Part shown: piece by piece, positions 1 through 8,316 of the stretch
How positions within the stretch are numbered: the stretch's first letter is position 1
How the letters are laid out: every line of letters starts with the position of its first letter
Assembly (NCBI RefSeq): GCF_006874475.1
Contig: NZ_VIRM01000009.1
Coordinates: forward strand, 62,001 to 126,000
DNA: 64,000 nucleotides
Reading direction: 5' to 3'
Source of the DNA: Microbispora hainanensis
Lineage (GTDB): Bacteria; Actinomycetota; Actinomycetes; Streptosporangiales; Streptosporangiaceae
The notes under the pieces: generated by a model
Told to the model about the DNA's origin: nothing
Databases searched by the model: none
The model's input: only the letters and a program-made list of their open reading frames with translations
Program-made: the position numbers and the translations under genes

Positions 1-429
1 GGCCTCTCCGACCAGGGCGAGGCCGGTCAGGGCACCCGTATCGGCGGCGTGGCCACGCTCCGCGTCCTGCACCGCATCTGCCGGGTCTACGCCGTCGCGG
101 GCCTGGCCGTACCGGTCTTCGGGTTCGCGACGGCGAGCGGCCTCGGCGTGCTGCGCGACGCGTGGGTGATCGCGTCCGTCCTGCTCACCGGCGCGGCGGC
201 GGCGGTCCTGGCCCTGGCGGTCCTGCCGCGTCAGGAGGCCGTCCTGGCCCGGCTCACCACCCGGGACTCCACGCCCGCCGACACGCCCGCCGACACGCCC
301 GTGGCCAAGCCCGCCGACGGCGGCGGCGGGGTGGCACGGCTCGCCATGCTGACCGGCGTCTTCAACCTGCTGTGGGCGGCCGTCACCGTGCTGATGATCG
401 TTCGCCCCGGCTCGACCACGGGAGTCTGA
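1..429 (+). CDS. Integral membrane protein, DUF2269-like (5' end cut by window edge)
   Basis: The reading frame is open from base 1, so the true start lies outside the window; the GTG at 49 is only the first in-frame start codon inside it. The visible part has three hydrophobic segments (about residues 24-45, 56-76 and a last one ending RPGSTTGV), joined by a loop with a short APADTP-like repeat and a glycine run. The pattern resembles DUF2269-type small membrane proteins of actinobacteria. No catalytic motif is visible and the function is unknown. It is followed after 2 nt by the next small membrane gene, so the two are probably co-transcribed and perhaps co-translated. Confidence 0.6.
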   Translation, partial: GLSDQGEAGQGTRIGGVATLRVLHRICRVYAVAGLAVPVFGFATASGLGVLRDAWVIASVLLTGAAAAVLALAVLPRQEAVLARLTTRDSTPADTPADTPVAKPADGGGGVARLAMLTGVFNLLWAAVTVLMIVRPGSTTGV

Positions 430-431
430 CC

Positions 432-710
432 ATGTCACGCCCTCATTCGGCGCTGCGCGCCGCCGCCGCCGTGGAGCTGGGGTCTCTGGCCGTCCTCCTG
501 GCCAATCTGGCCACCGTGCACCTGCCGCCCGTCTCCTCGCTCGTCGGCCCCTTGCACGGCTGCGCCTACCTGGTCGTCGTCGTGGCCGCCGCCCGCGACC
601 CGGAGTGCGACCCGACCGGCAAGGTGCTGGCCTGGCTGCCGGGAATCGGCGGCCTTCTCGCCCTGCGGCGCCTCGCGCACCGGGACAAAGCCGCCGACTC
701 CGTCGGTTGA
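432..710 (+). CDS. DUF3817-like small membrane protein
   Basis: The 92-residue product starts at ATG 432, 2 nt after the upstream stop. It has hydrophobic segments around residues 13-30 and 36-52 and a GPLHG motif near residue 36. An acidic/aspartate-containing loop follows, then a third hydrophobic segment. The GPLHG motif and size match DUF3817 proteins (family recognised by pattern only). Function is unknown. Tight linkage to the preceding membrane gene suggests a two-gene unit. The frame also extends upstream to position 162 inside the previous gene, but that part is Arg/Gly-rich and looks like an artefact of GC bias. Confidence 0.65.
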   Translation: MSRPHSALRAAAAVELGSLAVLLANLATVHLPPVSSLVGPLHGCAYLVVVVAAARDPECDPTGKVLAWLPGIGGLLALRRLAHRDKAADSVG

Positions 711-718
711 GCGTCGGC

Positions 719-1084
719 TCACCCGGTGACCAGGCAGAACGGATGCCCGGCCGGGTCGAGGAAGACCGTCCAGTGGCCCTCGCCCGGCTGGTGCTCGTGC
801 CTGACGGCTCCCAGGGCGAGCACCTGCTTCTCCGCCGCGCCGATGTCGTCCACGCTCAGATCGAGGTGGAACTGCTGCGGGTGCTCGGCGGACGGCCAGG
901 CCGGGGGCACGTACTCGGGAACCCGCTGGAAGGCGATCCGGGTCTGGTCGTCGCCGGCGAGCGTGATCCAGTCCTCGTCCTCGTCGGCGATCTCCCAGCC
1001 GAGCAGCCCGGCGTAGAAGCCGGCCAGCGCCTTCGGCTCCGGACAGTCGAGCACGACCGAGTGCACACGTGCGACACCGCTCAT
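719..1084 (-). CDS. VOC/glyoxalase-fold protein
   Basis: The 121-residue protein has one vicinal-oxygen-chelate unit: an N-terminal half VHSVVLDCPEP...FYAGLLGWEI and a C-terminal half FHLDLSVDDI...GHWTVFLDPAGHPFCLV. This is the typical Glyoxalase_2/6 pattern of actinobacterial proteins of unknown substrate. The ATG at 1084 is preferred over the upstream ATG at 1105 because GGAGAAGAGG lies about 5 nt before it. The gene ends 9 nt from the DUF3817-like gene on the other strand, so the two are convergent. Enzymatic activity cannot be predicted; many relatives are antibiotic-binding or lyase-like proteins. Confidence 0.8.
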   Translation of the reverse strand: MSGVARVHSVVLDCPEPKALAGFYAGLLGWEIADEDEDWITLAGDDQTRIAFQRVPEYVPPAWPSAEHPQQFHLDLSVDDIGAAEKQVLALGAVRHEHQPGEGHWTVFLDPAGHPFCLVTG

Positions 1085-1223
1085 GGTGACCTCTTCTCCC
1101 TCCAACGGATGACACCAGTGAAAACCTTACACCGGTGTCGCAGGCGAGGGCCAGCCGTTTGGAAGTGCCCCAAAGCCCGCCCCCCGCACGGTTGATCGGA
1201 GGGCATGGGGCAACATCTGTGAC

Positions 1224-1724
1224 ATGACCGGAGCTTTCGACGATCTGCTGGACGCCAACGAGAAGTACGCGAGCACGTTCACCCACTCCGGGCTCAGCGG
1301 CCGCGCGGCGCGTGGGCTGGCAGTGGTGACGTGCATGGACTCCCGAATCGACCCGCTCGGGCTGCTCGGCCTGAACGCGGGCGACGCCAAGATCCTGCGC
1401 AACGCGGGCGCGCGGGTGACCGACGACGTGCTGCGGACCCTGGTCCTCGCCGTCTATCTGCTCGGCGTCGACCGTGTGCTGGTGATGCCGCACACCGACT
1501 GCCGGATGTCCAAGTCGACCGACGAGGACGTGCACAACCTCATCGCCGCCGATTACGGCGTCGACACCCGCAGCCTCGATTTCCAGACCGTCCCCGACCA
1601 GCGGGCCGCGCTGCGGCACGACGTCACCCGCATCACGTCCAGCCCCTACCTGCCCGACGACCTCGTCGTGGGCGGCGCGATCTACGACGTGCACACCGGA
1701 CGGCTCCAGCCTGTCGAGTTCTGA
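1224..1724 (+). CDS. Beta-class carbonic anhydrase, short divergent form
   Basis: The 166-residue protein is predicted to interconvert CO2 and bicarbonate. Zinc ligands are visible as C37 in VTCMDSR (with the D39/R41 dyad) and H90 and C93 in the HTDC motif. The usual HTDCGM reads HTDCRM here, a Gly-to-Arg change next to a zinc ligand. The length matches the short actinobacterial beta-class enzymes, of which M. tuberculosis Rv1284 is an example. The central part between the zinc motifs and the C-terminus is shorter and less conserved than in the second copy at 3565. A terminator-like hairpin follows at 1749-1782. The start is ATG 1224 with weak ribosome binding. Confidence 0.88.
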   Translation: MTGAFDDLLDANEKYASTFTHSGLSGRAARGLAVVTCMDSRIDPLGLLGLNAGDAKILRNAGARVTDDVLRTLVLAVYLLGVDRVLVMPHTDCRMSKSTDEDVHNLIAADYGVDTRSLDFQTVPDQRAALRHDVTRITSSPYLPDDLVVGGAIYDVHTGRLQPVEF

Positions 1725-1748
1725 TCCCACCCCCTCCTCGCGCGACCC

Positions 1749-1782
1749 CCCGTACGGCCGGCCGCCCGGCCTGCCGTACGGG
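1749..1782 (+). terminator. Hairpin downstream of carbonic anhydrase
   Basis: A perfect 10-bp stem (CCCGTACGGC / GCCGTACGGG) has a 14-nt GC-rich loop that can itself pair (CGGCC/GGCC). It begins 25 nt after the carbonic anhydrase stop. No U-tract follows, which is usual for actinobacterial terminators. A second small hairpin (TTCCGGC, loop CAT, GCCGGAA) lies at 1808-1824. Confidence 0.65.
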
Positions 1783-1918
1783 ACCGGTCGGGCTCCTTCT
1801 CGGCTCCTTCCGGCCATGCCGGAACCGGGGCGCCCCGCTGCTACGTTGTCCTGGCCGACGACACGTGAGCTTTTCCCCGGCACCGCAACCGGTCCCGAGG
1901 CGCCCCCTAGGAGCCCAT

Positions 1919-2926
1919 ATGCCCAGCCGCAATTCCTCCGCCTCCGGCGGAACGTCAGGCCGATCCTTCCGACGCATCGCCATCCTGGTGATCCTCGCGC
2001 TCATCGTCGTCGGAGCGCCGACCCTGATCGGCGCCTTCGGCGGGTTCGAGCGCACCAGCGGCGGCGAGGTGGCGGTCGTCCGCGACGGCGGCCCGCTCGA
2101 CGACAACAAGGTCCGCCAGGTCATCGACCCCGGCTCCGGCGTGACCTGGATCGGCTGGTGGTCCCAGATCCACCGCTACCCCGCCCAGCAACGGTTCTAC
2201 ACGATCACCTCGAACTCCGGTGAAGGCGAGAAGTCCGGCGTCGACGTGGTCAACGTGCCGAGCAGCGACGGCGTCAACATGGGCATCGAGGGCACGCTCT
2301 ACTTCGGGCTCAACCTCGACCACGCGACGCTGAAGTCGTTCGACGACAAGTTCGGCACGCGCAAGTTCCGCAGCACCAACGGCGGGACCTACTACCCCTG
2401 GGACGGCGACGAAGGCTGGTCGGCCTTCCTCGACCAGATCATCCGTCCCGTGATCGACAACGACCTGCGCACCCAGATCAACAACTTCCGGTGCGCCGAG
2501 CTGGTCTCCTCCTGCGCGCTCGTGCAGAACAACAGCGGCGCCCAGCAGACGGGCCTGCCGCAGCAGGGCAACAACGCGAACATCGCCAAGATCCAGAACG
2601 CGGTGAACACGAGCCTGGCGGAAGACCTCAAGGCCACTCTCGGCGCCGACTTCGTGACCAACATCCACTTCAACCTCTCGCGGGTGACCCTGCCCACCGA
2701 GGTCCAGGAGGCGGTCAACCAGGCGCAGGCCGCGTTCGCGAAGGTCACCGAGGCGCAGGCGAAGGTCGCCCAGGCGCGCGCCGAGGCGGAGGCCAACAAG
2801 GCCCGCCAGGACGGCTACAACAGGTGCCCCACGTGTGCGGAGATCGAGAAGCTGAAGGCCCTGCCCCAGGGCATCACCGTGTACGCGCCGGGCAATACTG
2901 GAGGCGTCGCTCTGCCCACCAAGTAG
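1919..2926 (+). CDS. SPFH/Band-7 (stomatin-prohibitin-like) membrane protein
   Basis: The 335-residue protein has one N-terminal transmembrane helix (about 19-38) after a short basic cytoplasmic tail. An extracytoplasmic Band-7 region follows, starting near GGEVAVVRDGGPLD. A C-terminal coiled-coil stretch rich in Ala/Glu/Gln (VNQAQAAFAKVTEAQAKVAQARAE) is typical of SPFH proteins. Four cysteines occur as two pairs (FRCAELVSSC and RCPTC), which could form disulfides. The start ATG 1919 is chosen for AGGAG 8-9 nt upstream; the frame extends further upstream but is Arg/Pro-rich and not credible. SPFH proteins form membrane microdomain scaffolds; the client here is unknown. It probably forms an operon with the 107-residue membrane gene that follows 15 nt later. 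Confidence 0.85.
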   Translation: MPSRNSSASGGTSGRSFRRIAILVILALIVVGAPTLIGAFGGFERTSGGEVAVVRDGGPLDDNKVRQVIDPGSGVTWIGWWSQIHRYPAQQRFYTITSNSGEGEKSGVDVVNVPSSDGVNMGIEGTLYFGLNLDHATLKSFDDKFGTRKFRSTNGGTYYPWDGDEGWSAFLDQIIRPVIDNDLRTQINNFRCAELVSSCALVQNNSGAQQTGLPQQGNNANIAKIQNAVNTSLAEDLKATLGADFVTNIHFNLSRVTLPTEVQEAVNQAQAAFAKVTEAQAKVAQARAEAEANKARQDGYNRCPTCAEIEKLKALPQGITVYAPGNTGGVALPTK

Positions 2927-2941
2927 GAAGCCGCAGCCCCG

Positions 2942-3265
2942 ATGCGCCTGCTCGCCCTTCCGGTGACGCTCATCGTCATCGCCGTGCTCGTATATCTGCT
3001 CGTGATACTCGCACGCGGCGGGAAGCCGGCGCCGCGGCGCGAGGCGGCCGGGCCGGCCCGCTGGGAGACCGATACGGTCATGGAGAACGGATGGACCCTG
3101 ATCGTCGTGCGCAAGGTCGCTCCCGGCCCCAACGGGCCGGTGGAGCTGACCAGGCAGACGGTCAGGGCCATCCCCGACGACGACCCCGCCTGGGACGAGC
3201 GCTACCGTGAGGGCATGCTGGAGGCCCGCAACCGGGTCAGCACCCTGGAGATCGAGTCGAACTGA
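2942..3265 (+). CDS. Small single-pass membrane protein of unknown function
   Basis: The 107-residue product has one strong N-terminal hydrophobic helix (about 4-24, RLLALPVTLIVIAVLVYLLV). A basic linker and a soluble domain ending in acidic/Arg-rich helices follow. No family is recognised. It starts 15 nt after the SPFH gene stop, with GGAAG upstream. It is therefore a likely partner of the SPFH protein, as NfeD-like proteins are in other SPFH operons, but I see no NfeD-type OB-fold signature, so the analogy is only positional. Confidence 0.65.
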   Translation: MRLLALPVTLIVIAVLVYLLVILARGGKPAPRREAAGPARWETDTVMENGWTLIVVRKVAPGPNGPVELTRQTVRAIPDDDPAWDERYREGMLEARNRVSTLEIESN

Positions 3266-3267
3266 GC

Positions 3268-3445
3268 CCGAGCAGATCCGGGGGCGGTCCGAGTTCGAGC
3301 TCGTGACGGAATCGGGATGCCGTCGAGCCCGATCTCGGGGATCGACGGTTTGAGCTCATGTGAGCGTGCGACGGCGTCGCGGTGCACGGCGACGAGGTCG
3401 ACGCCGTATCGCTGGTAGAAGCCCAGGCCGCGCAGGTCGTGACCC
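3268..3445 (-). pseudogene. Decayed C-terminal fragment of a GNAT acetyltransferase
   Basis: Reading the minus strand from about 3445 gives RGLGFYQRYGVDLVAVH, then RDAVARSHELKPSIPEIGL and DGIPI. This matches the C-terminus of a common GNAT subfamily (FYxRxGF...LKPSIP...GIPIRDELELEL). After GIPI the frame is lost: the expected R-x-ELEL tail appears (RHELELG) only after shifting one base. There is no N-terminal acetyl-CoA binding region and no start. It is therefore a frameshifted remnant filling most of the 300-bp gap between the small membrane gene and the second carbonic anhydrase. Identification is from motif memory, not from a search. Confidence 0.65.
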
Positions 3446-3564
3446 GTGATCGCCGATGACGGTCGGAGATGATCAGGTCACGTGCGGTCACAAAACCTAT
3501 TGACTCGGTAGGAATAACCGGCAACAGTGGGGCCAGCGACTCGCGCGACCAGAAGGGACACCTC

Positions 3565-4059
3565 ATGAGCGTCACCGACGAGCTCCTCGCCAACGCCGAG
3601 CGATACGCCGCGGCCTTCGACAAGGGACACCTGCCGCTGCCCCCGGCGCGCGGGGTGGCCGTCCTCGCCTGCATGGACGCCCGGCTGAACGTGTACGGCC
3701 TGCTCGGGCTCACCGAGGGCGACGCCCACGTCATCCGCAACGCCGGCGGCGTGGTGACCGCGGACGAGCGGCGCAGCCTCGCCATCAGCCAGCGCCTGCT
3801 CGGCACGCGGGAGATCATCCTCATCCACCACACGGACTGCGGCATGCTGACCTTCACCGACGACGACTTCCGCCGGGGCATCGAGGCCGAGACCGGGATC
3901 AAGCCCGACTGGGCCGCCGAGGCGTTCTCCGACCTCGACGCGGACGTCATCCAGTCGATCAACAGGATCACGGCCGACGCGTACATTCCCCACAAGGACT
4001 CGGTGCGGGGGTTCGTCTACGAGGTCGAGACCGGACGCCTGCGCGAGGTCAAGCCCTGA
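3565..4059 (+). CDS. Beta-class carbonic anhydrase (Rv1284/CanA-like)
   Basis: The 164-residue protein carries the full short beta-class signature: C36 in LACMDAR with D38/R40, then IRNAGGVVT, then H89 and C92 in HHTDCGMLTFTDDDF. The whole sequence, including DDFRRGIEAETGI and the RGFVYEVETGRL end, closely follows the M. tuberculosis Rv1284 type as I recall it. It supplies or consumes bicarbonate in the cytoplasm. The start ATG 3565 has AAGGGA 6 nt upstream; the frame upstream to 3469 has no support. It is convergent with the topoisomerase subunit B gene. Compared with the copy at 1224 it keeps all canonical residues. Confidence 0.92.
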   Translation: MSVTDELLANAERYAAAFDKGHLPLPPARGVAVLACMDARLNVYGLLGLTEGDAHVIRNAGGVVTADERRSLAISQRLLGTREIILIHHTDCGMLTFTDDDFRRGIEAETGIKPDWAAEAFSDLDADVIQSINRITADAYIPHKDSVRGFVYEVETGRLREVKP

Positions 4060-4126
4060 GGCGGCCTCCGGCCGTCACACCCCACGCAGCCGGGAAGGTG
4101 GGCCGGCGACCAGGCGGCCCGACGCG

Positions 4127-6199
<2,073 letters not shown>

Positions 6200-6446
6200 A
6201 CCCAACTCCTACTTATCAATCGAACACGCGTACGCAGCTTAACGCCACTCATGTTTGTACGCGCACAAGCTTGCCAGGCGCAGCACTATGACCGGCACTT
6301 TCGCTGTGATCCCCGTCACTTTACGGATCATTCTGCTCTGGGCGTACTCGGAGCATGATTGGGAAGGCCCGTATCCGGTTAGATGTTGTGCCAAGTGACT
6401 GACGCCAACGTCCCCACAGACCGTGGGGCGACCCGAAAGGCGATAC

Positions 6447-6677
6447 GTGACTGGAGCTCTCGCCCCCATCAAGCCGCTGACGGCCCTGGACCGGTGCGAC
6501 CGGTGCGGTGCTCAGGCCTACATCCGCGCGACCCTGCCCGTGGGTGGGGAGTTGCTGTTCTGCGCCCACCACGGGCGTCAGCACGTGGCTGTGCTGCGCG
6601 ACAAAGGTGCTGAGATCCAGGACGAGTCGGCCCGACTCAGTGAATCCCCCGCGACCGCCCCTGACGGCGAGCGCTGA
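6447..6677 (+). CDS. DUF7455 small zinc-ribbon-like protein
   Basis: The 76-residue protein (TGALAPIKPLTALDRCDRCG...) has two Cys/His clusters, CDRCG near residue 17 and FCAHHGRQH near residue 38. These could hold one zinc. It matches the actinobacterial DUF7455 family that sits near hrdB and the topoisomerase B gene. The start GTG 6447 has GAAAGG 6 nt upstream; the in-frame ATG at 6423 adds nothing conserved. Function is unknown. It is divergent from the topoisomerase gene, with about 250 bp between them that must contain both promoters, and is followed by a strong hairpin at 6759-6786. Confidence 0.85.
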   Translation: MTGALAPIKPLTALDRCDRCGAQAYIRATLPVGGELLFCAHHGRQHVAVLRDKGAEIQDESARLSESPATAPDGER

Positions 6678-6758
6678 CCCCATAGACGGCGTGCCGGAGC
6701 GCAGACGACGACGTCGGCTCCGCGCGCCGTCGCCATATAAACGATCGATCTAAGTCAT

Positions 6759-6786
6759 CGGCCCGGACGAACCACTGTCCGGGCCG
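6759..6786 (+). terminator. Hairpin after DUF7455 gene
   Basis: A perfect 10-bp stem (CGGCCCGGAC / GTCCGGGCCG) has an 8-nt loop. It lies between convergent genes. A second GC-rich imperfect hairpin follows at about 6792-6840 and may serve the acetyltransferase gene on the other strand. Confidence 0.7.
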
Positions 6787-6846
6787 CCCGCCCGGCGCGG
6801 CCGCCGTTCCCCGCTTCCCCCGGGGCCCGGCGGCGGCGCCTCCGGG

Positions 6847-7587
6847 TCAGGATCGCACCCGGTAGTGGTAGCGGCCGGCGACGGCGAACCCCTCACGCTC
6901 GTAGAGCGCGCGGGCGCCGGCGTTGGCCTCCGTCACCACCAGGTATGCGCTGTCGGCGCCACGCTGCCGCCCCCAGGCGAGCAGGGTGCGCAGCACGGCC
7001 GCGCCCAGCCCGCGCCGCCTGACGTGCGGCTCGACCGCCATGCAATAGATCCCGAGCCAGCGTCCCTGCGGCACTGCCCTTCCCGCCGCGCCCTCCTCCA
7101 GGAGGACGTACCCGGCGGGCACCCCGCCGAGGATGCGCTCGCCCCACGTCAGCGCCGGAACCCCTCCGGTGTCGTCGTGGCGCCCGCCGTCCACGCTCCA
7201 CCAGGTGCGCAGCCACCGTTCCGACGGCCGGTCCGCCACCGGAGCCTCGACGGCGGTCTCGTCACCGGCGAGCGGCCGGGTCATCACCAGGGTGGGGTCC
7301 ACGAGCCGATAGCCTCGCCGGCCGAGTTCGTCGTCGAGCCCGGGCGAGGCACCCATGCCGACCGAGAACACGCAGGGCTGGCCGATGCCCGCGTAGAAAC
7401 GCTCGGCCCGGCCGACCGCCTCCGGCAGGTCCGCGCGCTCTCCCAGCGGCAGCACCGAGTTGGCCCGCTTCGTCACACCGCCCGCGTGGCGGTAGACCCA
7501 GCGGCCGTCCTCGGCCCGTCCCGGCGCCGGCCATGCCGCGTCGACCAGCAGGTCGAACCGCGCGATCTCCTCACTCACCTCACTCAT
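6847..7587 (-). CDS. GNAT family N-acetyltransferase
   Basis: The 246-residue protein has an N-terminal region containing VYRHAGGVTKRANSVLPL, typical of actinobacterial two-part GNAT proteins. The C-terminal acetyltransferase domain has the acetyl-CoA loop VEPHVRRRGLGAAVLRTLLAWG, followed by ANAGARALYEREGF. The substrate is unknown. The ATG at 7587 and an in-frame ATG are both near the end of the gene. It lies downstream of the GntR gene on the same strand with a 43-nt gap, so read-through is possible. Confidence 0.85.
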   Translation of the reverse strand: MSEVSEEIARFDLLVDAAWPAPGRAEDGRWVYRHAGGVTKRANSVLPLGERADLPEAVGRAERFYAGIGQPCVFSVGMGASPGLDDELGRRGYRLVDPTLVMTRPLAGDETAVEAPVADRPSERWLRTWWSVDGGRHDDTGGVPALTWGERILGGVPAGYVLLEEGAAGRAVPQGRWLGIYCMAVEPHVRRRGLGAAVLRTLLAWGRQRGADSAYLVVTEANAGARALYEREGFAVAGRYHYRVRS

Positions 7588-7630
7588 CCGCCGCAGCCTA
7601 GTTGACCTGCGCCGCCCGGGTTCGAATCCC

Positions 7631-8254
7631 CTATTTGCCCCCGGGGTCGAGCGGGGCGTAGCCGAGCACGTGCTCGCGGAGCAGGACGCCCACCTCGGGG
7701 TCGTCCCGCTCGAACGCCTCCACCAGAGGTTCGTGGTCGGCGACGTTCTCGTACGGGCACATCCGGAACAGGCGGATCGACAGGTGCGACCACACCTCGA
7801 TGCCGAGCGACTCCCACACCGACAGCAGCACCTCGTTGCCGGAGGCTTTCACGATCTCCCGGTGGAAGGCCACGAGGTGCCGCACCTGATCGTCCAGTGA
7901 GCCGCCGGCCGCCGCGTCGCGCAGGCGGCCGAGGTGCGTACGCAGCACCTCCACGCGGGGCCTGCCCAGCCGGACGGCCGTCTCCTCCAGGCCCGCCCGC
8001 ACCTGGTACACCTCGCGGAGGTCGCTCCGGGTGAGCCCGCGGACCCGCGCGCCCTTGTTGGGGGCCGATTCGATGAGCCTGAGCGCCTCCAGCTCGCGCA
8101 GTGCCTCACGCACCGGGGCCTGGCTGACACCCAGCTCGGCCGCCACGCGCCGCTCGATGATACGGTCGCCGGGCTTCCATCGGCCGTGGATCAGGCCGTC
8201 GAGCACCGTTTGCCGGATATGGTCGCGAAGCGGCGGGCGCAGCACGGGTTCCAC
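7631..8254 (-). CDS. GntR-family (FCD/FadR-type) transcriptional regulator
   Basis: The 207-residue regulator has an N-terminal winged helix (GRWKPGDRIIERRVAAELGVSQAPVREALRELEA) and a C-terminal all-helical FCD ligand domain. That domain has the expected Asp/His metal-ligand pattern (LREVYQVRAGLEE, FHREIVKASGN). The start is GTG 8254. It is transcribed divergently from aceE, with only 62 bp between the starts and a perfect palindrome ATGATCGATCAT at 8287-8298. This layout suggests it controls aceE and itself, comparable in logic to PdhR of E. coli, where pyruvate is the signal. The ligand here is inference. Confidence 0.88.
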   Translation of the reverse strand: MEPVLRPPLRDHIRQTVLDGLIHGRWKPGDRIIERRVAAELGVSQAPVREALRELEALRLIESAPNKGARVRGLTRSDLREVYQVRAGLEETAVRLGRPRVEVLRTHLGRLRDAAAGGSLDDQVRHLVAFHREIVKASGNEVLLSVWESLGIEVWSHLSIRLFRMCPYENVADHEPLVEAFERDDPEVGVLLREHVLGYAPLDPGGK

Positions 8255-8286
8255 GAGCCCGATAATAGAGCCCAGGATACATCCGA

Positions 8287-8298
8287 TGATCGATCATA
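8287..8298. promoter_or_regulatory. Candidate GntR operator in the gntR-aceE divergent region
   Basis: ATGATCGATCAT is a perfect 12-bp palindrome, 33 bp from the GntR start and 19 bp from the aceE start, in an unusually AT-rich patch of this GC-rich sequence. FCD-type GntR dimers bind short palindromes of this length. Binding is inferred from position and symmetry only. Confidence 0.55.
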
Positions 8299-8316
8299 GG
8301 GTGATTTAATAGTTTC

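Noticed and set aside
7618-7631. GGGTTCGAATCCCC, resembling a tRNA T-loop
   Set aside because: The flanks do not form a T stem of five pairs or any cloverleaf, and the site overlaps the end of the GntR gene. Not called as tRNA or attachment site.
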